NCBI GenBank assembly: GCA_947501635.1
Contig: CANMWT010000005.1
Location: 310,001-374,000, forward strand
Source: an uncultured Roseobacter sp.
GTDB lineage: Bacteria > Pseudomonadota > Alphaproteobacteria > Rhodobacterales > Rhodobacteraceae
Direction of reading: 5' to 3'
Length of the DNA: 64,000 nucleotides
Under the pieces are notes generated by a model that was given only the letters and a program-made list of their open reading frames with translations, had not been told where the DNA came from and did not search any database. Both the position numbers and the translations under genes were made by a program. Positions 29,822 to 39,448 of this stretch are shown in pieces (within the stretch, counting starts at the first letter, position 1; each line of letters opens with the position of its first letter).

Positions 29822-31375
29822 ATGGCCCGCAGCGCCTCTGCCCGCCGCAACAAGACGGTGCTGGCCACTCTGATGGATCAGCAGCTTTTCGTGCTGATCT
29901 TCGGCGTCGCTGCACTGTCTATGATCATCCCCGCGCTCCATGGCGGGGCAAGCCGGTCGCTGGAAACTGCACGGGCATTTTTATACACGGGCATCTTCGG
30001 CGTGGTGATTTTTGCCATGATTGTCATCGCTCAGGCCGGTCGCAGGCCGCGGCACGGGGCCGTGGGCAACCTGATGTCGATCTTCGCGACCTTTGTTTTC
30101 TTGCCTGCATTTCTTGCGCTTCCACTCTACGAAAGTCTCAAGACCACGACTTTTTTGAATGCCTATGTGGAGATGGTAAGTGCGCTGACCACCACGGGGG
30201 CCACGCTGTTCGATGACCCTTCCAGACTGAACAACACCTTGCACCTTTGGCGTGCTCAGGTCGGCTGGATGGGGGGGCTGACCATGTGGATCGCGGCATC
30301 CGCCATACTTGCGCCCATGAACCTCGGTGGTTTCGAGGTGACGGCACAGGCAGAACCGGGCCAGCGCGAAGGGCGGTTCAGCGCGATTGACCGGGCAGAC
30401 CCGCGCGCCAGACTGATGCGCGTCGTGGGAACGCTGGTGCCAATATACGTGGGTCTCACGCTGCTTTTGTGGGTATTGCTGATGATCAGTGGCGATAGAT
30501 CACTTGTAGCGCTCAGCCATGCCATGTCGATCATGTCCACGTCGGGTATATCACCAACCGGCGGACTGGACAGCAGCGGGTCCGGCGTAACCGGCGAAGC
30601 GCTGATGATACTCTTCATGCTGTTTGCTCTTTCTCGGCTGACCTTTTCCTCTGACACGGTCACAGCCACGCAAGGTGGTATGCGCAACGATCCCGAGTTT
30701 GCGTTGGGTTTGCTCATCATTCTGGGGTTACCACTGGTGCTGTTCCTGCGGCACTGGATCGGCGCGTTCGATGTGGCCGCCGAAGACGATTTGGAAAGCG
30801 CCGCACGTGCCCTTTGGGGCAGCTTTTTTACCGTTATGTCCTTTTTGACGACAACGGGCTTTACAAGCGCCGACTGGGCCGAAGCGCAGGCTTGGTCGGG
30901 GTTGAACACGTCAGGGCTCATCTTGCTGGGTCTTGCGTTGATCGGAGGAGGGGTTGCGACCACCGCAGGCGGAGTGAAACTGTTGCGTGTTTTTGCGCTG
31001 TATCTCAACGGAAAACGCGAGCTTGAAAGGCTGGTACACCCGTCTTCTGTCAGCCGCATGGGAAAGGAAAGCCGGCGATTGCAAAGCAACGGGGCCTTTA
31101 TTGCATGGATTTTCTTCATGCTTTTTGCCCTCACACTGGCCGTTCTGACCATGCTCTTCGCGCTAAGCGGCGTGGCTTTCGAAGATGCGCTGGTTCTAAG
31201 CATTGCAGGACTGTCAACAACGGGCCCGTTGCTGACCGTAGCGACGGACACCCCCATTGAACTGGCTGTCTTGGGACCCTTCGCCAAAAGCGTTTTTTGC
31301 GCCGCGATGGTCTTGGGAAGACTCGAAACCCTTGCAATTATAGCGCTTTTCACGCCAGATTTGTGGCGCAGCTGA
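29822..31375 (+). CDS. trkH: TrkH-type potassium transporter
   Basis: This 517-residue inner-membrane protein has many hydrophobic segments in the TrkH/KtrB fold. Filter-loop segments such as SALTTTGATLFDD and SFLTTTGFTSADW carry the expected Thr-Thr-Gly signature, and SIAGLSTTGP gives a further one. It forms the potassium pathway controlled by TrkA. It is the second gene of trkA-trkH. hfq begins 128 bp downstream, past a weak terminator-like hairpin. Confidence 0.96.
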   Translation: MARSASARRNKTVLATLMDQQLFVLIFGVAALSMIIPALHGGASRSLETARAFLYTGIFGVVIFAMIVIAQAGRRPRHGAVGNLMSIFATFVFLPAFLALPLYESLKTTTFLNAYVEMVSALTTTGATLFDDPSRLNNTLHLWRAQVGWMGGLTMWIAASAILAPMNLGGFEVTAQAEPGQREGRFSAIDRADPRARLMRVVGTLVPIYVGLTLLLWVLLMISGDRSLVALSHAMSIMSTSGISPTGGLDSSGSGVTGEALMILFMLFALSRLTFSSDTVTATQGGMRNDPEFALGLLIILGLPLVLFLRHWIGAFDVAAEDDLESAARALWGSFFTVMSFLTTTGFTSADWAEAQAWSGLNTSGLILLGLALIGGGVATTAGGVKLLRVFALYLNGKRELERLVHPSSVSRMGKESRRLQSNGAFIAWIFFMLFALTLAVLTMLFALSGVAFEDALVLSIAGLSTTGPLLTVATDTPIELAVLGPFAKSVFCAAMVLGRLETLAIIALFTPDLWRS

Positions 31376-31390
31376 GTGGAACGGCGCTTA

Positions 31391-31411
31391 GGTCCGTAAC
31401 GGACTGTTTTT
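31391..31411 (+). terminator. weak terminator-like hairpin between trkH and hfq
   Basis: GTCCG-TAA-CGGAC (31392-31404) is followed by TGTTTTT. The stem is only five pairs, so it would be at most a partial terminator after trkH or an attenuator before hfq. Confidence 0.3.
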
Positions 31412-31503
31412 AGGGGTGGAAACTCCTAGCACAGCGCTCCATACTGATAGAGAGGGACGGGTTCGGCACGCGAGCCCTTACAAGAAAAAAGGCGAGAACC
31501 AGA

Positions 31504-31743
31504 ATGGCGTCGGACAGACAGAACCTACAGGATGCGTTCCTGAACCATGTGCGCAAGACCAAAGTTCCTGTGACAATCTTTCTTATCAACGGTGTAAAGC
31601 TGCAGGGTGTTATCACTTGGTTTGATAACTTCTGTGTACTTCTGCGTCGCGATGGACAATCACAGCTTGTCTACAAACATGCGATATCAACCATAATGCC
31701 AAGCCAGCCTATCAGTCTTTACGAGGGCGAAGACGCTTCTTGA
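31504..31743 (+). CDS. hfq: RNA chaperone Hfq
   Basis: This 79-residue protein helps small RNAs pair with mRNAs. The Sm1 motif ([23 protein letters not shown], partial) and the Sm2 core [12 protein letters not shown] are intact. AAGGCGAG provides the ribosome site. The stop overlaps the TTG start of hflX, the usual alphaproteobacterial hfq-hflX pairing. Its presence suits the small-RNA candidate at 49 kb. Confidence 0.98.
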
Positions 31744-33038
31744 GCCGTCCGCCATTCCAGATAAACGAGACCAATACACCATCGGTCACGCGCGCATGGG
31801 TTGTGCATCCGGAGATCAAAACAGACGCTGACAGGCGCATGGCTGAACATGCGCTGCAAGAGGCTGTGGCGCTGGCCCGCGCGCTGCCCGAACTAGAGGT
31901 GGTGGGCGCCGAAATAGTGCCCCTCAAGACAGTACGCGCCGGCATGCTGTTCGGGTCGGGCAAAATCGAAGAAATCAAAACTTCTCTGAAAGCGAATGAC
32001 GTTGAGTTGGTGCTGGTCGATGGACCTGTCAGCCCAGTACAGCAGCGCAATCTGGAAAAAGCATGGGGCGTCAAGCTTCTGGACCGCACCGGATTGATTC
32101 TTGAAATCTTCAGCGACCGGGCCGCCACACGCGAGGGCGTTCTGCAGGTCGAAATGGCGGCGTTGAGCTATCAGCGCACAAGGTTGGTCCGGGCCTGGAC
32201 ACACCTTGAAAGGCAGCGTGGCGGATTGGGCTTTGTTGGCGGTCCGGGCGAAACACAGATCGAAGCGGACCGACGCGCGATTGACGAGCAACTCACCCGG
32301 TTGCGCCGTCAGTTGGACAAAGTGGTGAAAACACGCGCGCTGCACCGTGCGGCACGCGCGAAGATACCCTATCCGATCGTGGCGCTGGTCGGGTATACGA
32401 ACGCCGGGAAGTCTACGTTGTTCAACCGTCTGACGGGCGCAGAGGTGATGGCAAAAGACATGCTCTTTGCCACGCTGGACCCGACCATGCGGCGGCTGCA
32501 GTTGCCTGACGGCCCCGAAGTGATCCTGTCCGATACCGTGGGGTTTATCTCTGATCTGCCGACGGAATTGGTGGCGGCTTTCCGAGCGACGCTCGAAGAG
32601 GTTCTGGCGGCTGATGTTATCTGCCATGTACGGGATATTTCGCATCCGGAAACCGAAGAGCAGGCACAGGACGTTGCGCAGATCATGACCTCACTGGGCG
32701 TGGAAGACGACCGGCCCACCTTTGAGGTATGGAACAAACTGGATGCGCTGGACGCCTCGGAAGCGGATGCATTGCGTGCCCGCGCGGCGCGAAACGATCA
32801 TGTGTTTGCAACCTCTGCCCTGACCGGGGATGGCATCGAAGCGCTGCTTGCAGCGATCGCTGAGACACTGCAAGGCACGAAACGTTCAGCCACCGTACAC
32901 TTGGGCTTTGCGGACGGCAAAAAACGCGCCTGGCTCTATGCGCAAGACCTTGTGGACGGCGAGGATCAAACCGACGAAGGCTTTGCACTTTCGGTGCGTT
33001 GGACCGTCGAGCAGGAAGCGCAGTTCGAACGTCTTTAG
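31740..33038 (+). CDS. hflX: GTPase HflX
   Basis: This 432-residue ribosome-associated GTPase has an N-terminal HflX domain ([34 protein letters not shown]). The GTPase domain has G1 [10 protein letters not shown]3 DTVGF and the G4-like NKLD. The start is TTG overlapping the hfq stop (TTGA); the next ATG is 33 codons downstream and would remove conserved residues. The 3' end overlaps the convergent rluE-type gene by four bases. Confidence 0.96.
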
Positions 33039-33598
33039 CGCCCGCTGTCGCTAGCATACCGCCATGCTCCAGGCTGCAGGCCGTTCAACGACCACGCCCC
33101 GATACGCATGCGCACCAGACGCAGGCAGGGCAGGCCCACATGCGCTGTCATGCGCCGCACCTGACGGTTGCGCCCTTCGGTGATTGTCAACTCAAGCCAA
33201 GCGTCCGGAACTGTTTTACGAAACCGGACAGGCGGGACGCGTGGCCACAGGTTTTCAGGGGGCGCCACCTGCTGAACCTTGGCCGGGCGCGTCGGGCCAT
33301 CTTTGAGTGTAACACCACCGGCCAAAGCGTCGATCTGCGCCACCGTCGGGGTGCCTTCCACCTGTATAAGGTAAGTTTTCGCCGTTTTGTGTTTGGGGTT
33401 TGAAATCCGTGCCTGAACCTTGCCGTCATCCGTCAGCACCATCAGCCCTTCGCTGTCGCGATCAAGCCTGCCGGCGGGATAGTACCCGGGCATATCGATA
33501 TAGGCCGACAGCGTAGGCCGCGCAGACCCTTCCGTGCCCTTGTCAGTGAACTGTGACAGCACACCGAACGGTTTGTTGAACAGGATCAATCGCGCCAT
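33035..33598 (-). CDS. RluE/RsuA-family 23S rRNA pseudouridine synthase
   Basis: This 187-residue protein lacks an S4 domain, as RluE does. The catalytic motif AGRLDRDSEGL gives the Asp nucleophile, and ITEGRNRQVRRM is the second signature. RluE makes pseudouridine 2457 in E. coli 23S rRNA. Its stop overlaps that of hflX, and the penicillin-acylase-family gene ends only 1 bp upstream of its start, on the same strand. Confidence 0.9.
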   Translation of the reverse strand: MARLILFNKPFGVLSQFTDKGTEGSARPTLSAYIDMPGYYPAGRLDRDSEGLMVLTDDGKVQARISNPKHKTAKTYLIQVEGTPTVAQIDALAGGVTLKDGPTRPAKVQQVAPPENLWPRVPPVRFRKTVPDAWLELTITEGRNRQVRRMTAHVGLPCLRLVRMRIGAWSLNGLQPGAWRYASDSGR

Positions 33599-36064
33599 TT
33601 AGCGGACGGGTCGCAAGATCGTGACACCCACTGCACCCGCGCGGGCAAGGTCTTCGTCCAGCGACATGGGAATATACTCACCCCGTCGCCAAAGCTGTGC
33701 CATGTCATCATAGTGGCGTGACAGGAAATGGCCGGACTGACCGGTCGAGATCACAAAAACAGAGCTGTCGGGGTCGGCAAAATCATAGACCCCCCGGTAG
33801 CCTGCGCCATGGACATTTTCAAATGGGTTAGGGCCAGTGCCGCGGGTCAAACCGCGCTGCAACGTATTATCGCCGCCGTTGGTCGATTGGCGAATGTTCA
33901 CAAAGTAGCGTAACACCGGCACTTCGCCCAGTACCGGATGGTCATGCGTAGCCTGATGCGCATCCCCCCAGCGCAGGCTCTCCAAGGCAGGGCCCCAGGT
34001 TTCTCCGATCCAGACCAGTGCGTCGTCCAGCGCCAGACGGGCCATATCCGCACAGGTTTCCACGGGTGTTGACTGGATCACATCACACCAGACCGATGCA
34101 CCGTCGACGTCGCGGAAAACCCGCTCGATCAGCAGAGGCTCCACATGTGTCAATTCTTTTGCCAGGGGCCCAAGCTCGTCTTGCACAATTCTGGCCTGAA
34201 GCATTTGCAGCCATGCGGCAAAGATCAGAGGCTCGGGCATATGCTCGTTCATTTCACCCGACCAGTCGCCCAGCAACGACAACGCCCGTTGCCGCTGCCG
34301 GAGTGGGGTGCCTTCAGGTGCGGCTTCACCGGTGAACCACAGCTCAGCCGCGATCAGGGGCAGCAGCGATTTGGCGGTGAAGCTGACGGAATCAAGCTGC
34401 GCTTCGATAAAACTGTCGCGGGTGTGAACCTGCCGCGCCTGCATCAGCGTCTCCCAACGTTTAACGCGCTGCGTGTCCCCCCAGTCGAACGACACATGGT
34501 TTGGAAAGGGGCGCTCCACAGTCTTGTTATTGGTGTTGCCCAGAATGCCACCCGCAGGCGCCACGAACTCAGGGTTGGCCGCGTAGGGTAGTCTGCCTTG
34601 CCACCGGTTGGTCTCAATCCATCCCGGGCTGGGCAGACGCCCCTTGCTTTGATGGCGCGCGTCACGCCGTGGCATGGCGCCGATCATCTTCATGCCGATG
34701 TTTTCGCGGTCCACAAGCATCAGGTTTTGGGAGGGTGCTACATAGTCTTCGATTGCTTTGAAACCATCTTCGACGGATTTCGCTTCCATCAGGCGCAGTG
34801 CCGCCGCCATCGACGTATCGCGCGGGGAAAGTGCAGTCCACGACAGTGCCGCCACATGACCCGGGGGCGTAATGCTGGACAGATTGTAATGCGTGCCGGG
34901 AAGAACCGGGCCGTTGTCCGTCCAGCGCAATGTAACCGTTACCGGCGCTTCGTCTTTGATGTTGATGATTGACTTGCGCGTCACGAAAGCCTTGAAGCCG
35001 TCGGGCGTGCGGTATTGCTCTGGATTGTCGGGATTTACTTCTTCGATAAAGACATCCTGATCGTCCATTTTGGCCGAAGTGATCCCCCAACCCAGATCGT
35101 TACTGCGCCCTGTCAGAATAACTGGCATGCCCGGAATCGTGCCGCCGATCACACCGCCAGACTGCAGTTCCAGCCGTGCCAGATACCAGATCGCGGGAGC
35201 GGAAAAGCCAAGGTGCGGGTCATTGGCCAGCAGTGTCCCGCCCGACGCCGACCGGTTTGGCGCTGCGGCCCAGACGTTAGAAGCACCGGCAAGAGTTTTT
35301 CGTGCAAAGGGCTGCAACGGGCCCAGATCCGGCATCGTGCTGATGGCATAGCGCGGCACCGTCGGAAAAAGTTCTGCATATTCCGGCAGGGCCGCAACCC
35401 CGCTTCCCGGCGCGTCAGGCAGAATATCGCGCAACCGCGCCGGATCAGGTATGGCCAGAGACATTCGTGCGCGCAGCACTTCGGAGTCCAGATGACCGGC
35501 CAACCGAAGCGCCATGAGTTTTATGATGGCCAGCGAATCTGCCGGGCGCCAGGGGGCGACAGGCGGGTTAAACAGGAACATCTCCGGCGCGCCGCGGCCC
35601 AATGCCTGCTGGTTCACCTGATCGAGGCGCGCATTCACACCGGTCGCGTAAGCCTGCAATATGCGCATCGTCCGCGCGTCCTGCACCTCGAGCGACGCCA
35701 CCGAAAGCGGATAGATATCCAATCGGCGCACCAGTTTGTCGATCTCCAGCGTGCGGGCCCCAAAAACTTCGGACAAGCGGCCCTGAGCGGTGCGCCGCAG
35801 CATCGTCATCTGCCACAGGCGGTCCTGCGCGTGCGCATAGCCAAGCGCATAAAAGGCATCCTCATCCGCCTGAGCGAAAATATGCGGCACATTGGCATTA
35901 TCGCGCACGATCTCAACCGGTGCGGTCAGATACGGCACCCCAAGATCCGTGTCATAGTCGGGCAGGGAACGCGAGCCGAGATAGTAGACAAGCGCGACAC
36001 CCGCGACGATCAGCAGGATCATCATGCCTGTCAGACGCAGCAACCATGTAAAGACAGTTCCCAT
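33599..36064 (-). CDS. penicillin acylase family Ntn hydrolase
   Basis: This 821-residue protein has an N-terminal hydrophobic segment (about 7-28) for export or anchoring. An alpha-chain region (DNANVPHIFAQADEDAFYALGYAHAQDRLWQM, partial family signature) comes first. The predicted self-cleavage site AG-A-SNVWA makes the Ser of SNVW the beta-chain nucleophile, followed by NDPHLGF. Family members cleave penicillins, cephalosporins or acyl-homoserine lactones; N-acyl amide hydrolysis in the periplasm is a safe general call. No luxI/luxR genes are nearby. Confidence 0.93.
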   Translation of the reverse strand: MGTVFTWLLRLTGMMILLIVAGVALVYYLGSRSLPDYDTDLGVPYLTAPVEIVRDNANVPHIFAQADEDAFYALGYAHAQDRLWQMTMLRRTAQGRLSEVFGARTLEIDKLVRRLDIYPLSVASLEVQDARTMRILQAYATGVNARLDQVNQQALGRGAPEMFLFNPPVAPWRPADSLAIIKLMALRLAGHLDSEVLRARMSLAIPDPARLRDILPDAPGSGVAALPEYAELFPTVPRYAISTMPDLGPLQPFARKTLAGASNVWAAAPNRSASGGTLLANDPHLGFSAPAIWYLARLELQSGGVIGGTIPGMPVILTGRSNDLGWGITSAKMDDQDVFIEEVNPDNPEQYRTPDGFKAFVTRKSIINIKDEAPVTVTLRWTDNGPVLPGTHYNLSSITPPGHVAALSWTALSPRDTSMAAALRLMEAKSVEDGFKAIEDYVAPSQNLMLVDRENIGMKMIGAMPRRDARHQSKGRLPSPGWIETNRWQGRLPYAANPEFVAPAGGILGNTNNKTVERPFPNHVSFDWGDTQRVKRWETLMQARQVHTRDSFIEAQLDSVSFTAKSLLPLIAAELWFTGEAAPEGTPLRQRQRALSLLGDWSGEMNEHMPEPLIFAAWLQMLQARIVQDELGPLAKELTHVEPLLIERVFRDVDGASVWCDVIQSTPVETCADMARLALDDALVWIGETWGPALESLRWGDAHQATHDHPVLGEVPVLRYFVNIRQSTNGGDNTLQRGLTRGTGPNPFENVHGAGYRGVYDFADPDSSVFVISTGQSGHFLSRHYDDMAQLWRRGEYIPMSLDEDLARAGAVGVTILRPVR

Positions 36065-36164
36065 TTGTCCCCTAGTGTGGAAAATCGCACGATTGAATTG
36101 ACCCTCGCCATTTGACTGTTAGGTAGGACAGCTAGACAAGGCAACACCCAAAAGGGGGGACAAA

Positions 36165-37037
36165 ATGGCCAAACTGGCATTTCTGGGACTGGGCGTGATG
36201 GGCGCACCGATGGCGGGGCACCTGCAAAAGGCGGGACATGACGTGACCGTCTACAACCGAACAGCGGCAAAAGCCGAAGACTGGGTTGCTACCTACGGTG
36301 GCGCGATGGCAAAAACGCCGGCATTGGCGGCCCAGGGCGCTGATTTTGTGATGGCCTGTGTAGGCAATGACGACGATCTGCGCAGCGTCTGTCTGGGCGC
36401 AGATGGCGCCTTTGCCACGATGTCCGCCGGTTCGGTTTTTGTAGATCACACGACCGTATCCGCAGCCGTCACGCGAGAGCTTTATGCCGCAGCCAACGAC
36501 AAGCAGATCAGCTTTGTCGACGCCCCCATATCCGGTGGGCAGGCAGGCGCAGAAAACGCAGTGCTATCCATCATGTGCGGCGGCGATCAGGGGGCTTATG
36601 ACCGCGCCCAGCCGGTGATGGAGATTTATTCCAAGATTTGCCGGCGCATCGGGGACAGCGGCGCGGGGCAGATGACCAAAATGTGCAACCAGATCGCCAT
36701 TGCCGGCCTGGTGCAGGGGCTGAGCGAAGCGCTGCATTTTGCTGATAAGGCAGGCCTCGACGGGCGTGCAGTTGTGGAGGTTATCAGTCAGGGTGCCGCC
36801 GGCAGCTGGCAGATGTCAAACCGGTACGAAACAATGCTCGACGATCATTTCGAACATGGTTTCGCAACTGATTGGATGCGCAAGGATTTGGGCATCTGCC
36901 TGTCAACGGCTGATGAAACGGGCGCAAGCCTGCCGGTAACCGCGCTCGTCGACCAGTTCTACAAAGATGTCCAGAAAATGGGCGGCGGCCGCTGGGACAC
37001 ATCCAGCCTTTTCAAACGCCTGCAGGCGTCCGGGTAA
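36165..37037 (+). CDS. beta-hydroxyacid dehydrogenase (3-hydroxyisobutyrate dehydrogenase family)
   Basis: This 290-residue NAD(P)-dependent enzyme has the Rossmann motif FLGLGVMGAPMAGHL and substrate-binding DAPISGGQAGAE. The catalytic Lys is in GAGQMTKMCNQ. NRTAAKAE after the second strand has Arg/Thr, suggesting NADP over NAD. Possible substrates include tartronate semialdehyde, 3-hydroxyisobutyrate and succinic semialdehyde. It has a strong ribosome site (AAGGGGGG) and stands alone, converging on the SYLF gene across a perfect hairpin. Confidence 0.93.
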   Translation: MAKLAFLGLGVMGAPMAGHLQKAGHDVTVYNRTAAKAEDWVATYGGAMAKTPALAAQGADFVMACVGNDDDLRSVCLGADGAFATMSAGSVFVDHTTVSAAVTRELYAAANDKQISFVDAPISGGQAGAENAVLSIMCGGDQGAYDRAQPVMEIYSKICRRIGDSGAGQMTKMCNQIAIAGLVQGLSEALHFADKAGLDGRAVVEVISQGAAGSWQMSNRYETMLDDHFEHGFATDWMRKDLGICLSTADETGASLPVTALVDQFYKDVQKMGGGRWDTSSLFKRLQASG

Positions 37038-37048
37038 TATCTTAAAAT

Positions 37049-37071
37049 GGCGCGCGATCCCATCGCGCGCC
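37049..37071. terminator. bidirectional hairpin between convergent genes
   Basis: A perfect 10-bp stem, GGCGCGCGAT / ATCGCGCGCC, has a 3-base loop in the 47 bp between two convergent stops. Reading the minus strand it is followed by ATTTTAAG; the plus side has no clear T-run. It probably ends both genes. Confidence 0.7.
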
Positions 37072-37084
37072 ACATTCATCCCCA

Positions 37085-37651
37085 TCAGGGAATGATACGT
37101 GTGTATTTGTTGCCTTCCAAGGACACGCCGGCAAAGAGCCCCGCGCGGTTGAACACGGCTGCAAGCACGGGAGAGAGCGCCGTTGTCGTGCTCGCTGCCG
37201 CACCGTCGCCCTGATCTGAAATTACGTATTCGATGTCGCCGCCAACCGCCCAGCCGGGCCCGGTGCGGAAACTGTTCAGCGCGTCCTCGGTCATGAAGAA
37301 CAGTACATGTGAGTACTGCTGGCCACCAATCTGGAACCCCGCCGACGCTTCCGTCATCGAGTAGTAGTCAACCGTGCTGCCGCCGATGCGCAACGCGCCG
37401 CGCCCGTAGGCCCCGCCGAGCCACAGGCCCGCCTCTGTCACCAAAGGCATTACCAGAATGCCATTGGCCTTCGCCGCCAGATCCTGCGTGTTAGGGTATT
37501 GCCGGTACATGTCCGCGAGAACCTGATCCGACCGCGCATCGATTTCGCTGGCTCCGGTCGATCCGACACCGTTTCCGCATGCCGCCGTAACGCCAAGTCC
37601 GGCCAATGCACCAAGGGTAAATACCCGCCGTGAGTATTCTAAACGTTTCAT
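37085..37651 (-). CDS. SYLF (Ysc84-type) lipid-binding protein, exported lipoprotein
   Basis: This 188-residue protein has an N-terminal twin-arginine-like sequence (YSRRVFTLGALAGLG), followed by a lipobox-like VTAAC, so it may be exported folded and lipid-anchored. The rest is a SYLF domain: AAKANGILVMPLVTEAGLWLGGAYGRGAL and SAGFQIGGQQYSHVLFFM are typical. SYLF domains bind lipids. The role in this bacterium is unknown. It ends at the shared hairpin; hemB lies 112 bp upstream on the same strand. Confidence 0.88.
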   Translation of the reverse strand: MKRLEYSRRVFTLGALAGLGVTAACGNGVGSTGASEIDARSDQVLADMYRQYPNTQDLAAKANGILVMPLVTEAGLWLGGAYGRGALRIGGSTVDYYSMTEASAGFQIGGQQYSHVLFFMTEDALNSFRTGPGWAVGGDIEYVISDQGDGAAASTTTALSPVLAAVFNRAGLFAGVSLEGNKYTRIIP

Positions 37652-37763
37652 ATGATTTGCCTGTGTTTTTGTTGCTCTTTTGTCGGTTGATCCGACTTGT
37701 GCGCGACATTACGCCGATCCGCGGGGAAAGTCACGTTAAAGAGCAGCAATCGGCGCTAAATTG

Positions 37764-38777
37764 CTACCCACGCAGCAAACGGGCGGCGGCAGGCGCGAAA
37801 TAGGTCAGGATACCATCACAGCCGGCCCGTTTGAACGCCATCAGGCTCTCCATCATAACCTTTTCACCGTCAATCCAACCCTGCGCCGCAGCGGCTTGAA
37901 TCATCGCGTATTCGCCAGACACCTGATAGGCATATGTCGGCGCACCAAAGGTTTCTTTCACGCGCCTGCAGATATCAAGATAGGGCAGGCCCGGCTTGAC
38001 CATGACCATATCCGCGCCTTCCGTCAGATCGCGATCGATCAGGCGCAGAGCCTCATCCGAGTTCCCCGGATCCATTTGATAGGTCTTTTTGTCCCCCGTC
38101 AGGGCGCCGGAAGCACCAACAGCATCGCGGAAGGGACCATAAAACGCAGAGGCATATTTGGCCGAATAGCTCAGGATCATCACACGTTGGTGACCCACCG
38201 TCTCCAGCGCTGACCGCATTGCCGCGATACGTCCGTCCATCATGTCAGAAGGTCCGATGATATCCGCGCCCGCATCAGCCTGAGCAAGTGTCATTTTGAC
38301 CAAGGCCTCGACCGTGCGGTCGTTCACGATCTCGCCATTTTCAACAAAACCGTCGTGTCCGTTGATGTTATAGGTATCCAGTGCCACATCCGTCATGACC
38401 GCAAGCTCGGGCACCGCCGCCTTGATCGCGCGGATGGCGCGGTTCGCATGATTTTCAGGATCCCACGCACCGGCGCAATCCTCTGTGCGTTCTTCGATGC
38501 CGGTATAGGGAAAAATGCATATCGCCGGGATGCCGAGGTCTGCCGCCTCTTTTGCCGCTTCAACGATTTCGTCGACCGAGCGCCGGAAAACACCGGGCAT
38601 CGACGGGATCGGCTCTTTGATGCCTTCGCCCGAGCGCACAAAAACAGGCCAGATAAAATCGTCGACCGAGACCGTGTTCTGGCGGGTCAGCGCCCGTATG
38701 GCAGGGCTTTGACGCAAGCGGCGCAGGCGTGTTGCGGGATAGGGGGCTTGTGTCGGGCGCATCTGATATCTGTCCAT
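37764..38777 (-). CDS. hemB: delta-aminolevulinic acid dehydratase (porphobilinogen synthase)
   Basis: This 337-residue enzyme joins two aminolevulinates in tetrapyrrole synthesis. The Schiff-base lysines lie in SYSAKYASAFYGP and MVMVKPGLPYLD. The usual zinc-binding cysteine segment is replaced by DVALDTYNINGHDGF, with no cysteines, as in Rhodobacter capsulatus; this marks a Zn-independent type. ATG 38762 (MRPTQAP) is an alternative start. It diverges from the membrane protein at 38888. Confidence 0.96.
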   Translation of the reverse strand: MDRYQMRPTQAPYPATRLRRLRQSPAIRALTRQNTVSVDDFIWPVFVRSGEGIKEPIPSMPGVFRRSVDEIVEAAKEAADLGIPAICIFPYTGIEERTEDCAGAWDPENHANRAIRAIKAAVPELAVMTDVALDTYNINGHDGFVENGEIVNDRTVEALVKMTLAQADAGADIIGPSDMMDGRIAAMRSALETVGHQRVMILSYSAKYASAFYGPFRDAVGASGALTGDKKTYQMDPGNSDEALRLIDRDLTEGADMVMVKPGLPYLDICRRVKETFGAPTYAYQVSGEYAMIQAAAAQGWIDGEKVMMESLMAFKRAGCDGILTYFAPAAARLLRG

Positions 38778-38887
38778 TTTGTGTTACACAGCATGATTGG
38801 CATGTATTTTTCCGCAAGCCAAGGCTAGGAATTGCCGCATTCCACCGCTAAGACAACGCGAATAAACGAAATCAAAAAGCGCGCCTC

Positions 38888-39415
38888 GTGGATATCTACA
38901 GCAGTATTTTCGAACTTATAGACATGCGGTCCTTCTCCAACCTCTGGTATTGGATCGCGCTTGCCGTCATGTGGTCAACATCAAGCCATTGGGTGCTTGG
39001 TGTTCCCTTCGACATGGTACAACGCGCGCGCCGCGTTGGCGGGCAGGCGGAAATCGACCTTGAGGACCTGGTACGCATCAATACAAACCGGTTGCTTTAT
39101 ATCGCGCGGATGTCCGGCATCTGGTTGCTGGCCTTCAGTTGCTTTGTGCTGTCAACTCTGGCCATCACCGGTTTCTATTACGAGTTGGAAATCGCGCAGG
39201 CGGTGTTTTTGCTGGGCTTTCCGATGACCGTTGTCGGTGTCTTGTCGTTGTCGACTGCACGCCTGATCCAACAGGAAAACGCCACAGGCGCATTGCTGCG
39301 CAAGCGGTTGGGACGGCACCGGCTCTACACCCAGTTGGTGGGCGTGGTGTCCATCTTTGTGACGGCGATGTGGGGAATGTACCAAAACATGTCGATCGGC
39401 GTTTTGGGCGGTTGA
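38888..39415 (+). CDS. four-segment membrane protein of unknown function
   Basis: This 175-residue protein has four hydrophobic segments (about 20-40, 76-95, 102-123 and 146-166) separated by basic loops such as QRARRVGG and RKRLGRHR. Similar Rhodobacterales proteins are sometimes labelled a component of the SufBCD complex; nothing here supports that, and no suf genes are nearby. The start is GTG. It sits between hemB (divergent) and mfd (33 bp downstream, same strand). Confidence 0.8.
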   Translation: MDIYSSIFELIDMRSFSNLWYWIALAVMWSTSSHWVLGVPFDMVQRARRVGGQAEIDLEDLVRINTNRLLYIARMSGIWLLAFSCFVLSTLAITGFYYELEIAQAVFLLGFPMTVVGVLSLSTARLIQQENATGALLRKRLGRHRLYTQLVGVVSIFVTAMWGMYQNMSIGVLGG

Positions 39416-39448
39416 CACTGCAGCGCTTAGCGCCAATTGACACAAGCC

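Noticed and set aside
35015..36115. A 366-codon plus-strand frame opposite the penicillin acylase gene
   Set aside because: Antisense shadow; composition rich in Arg, His and Gln as expected from reverse frames.
38888..39415. SufBCD component annotation
   Set aside because: The protein is a four-segment membrane protein with no Suf motif and no suf genes around it.
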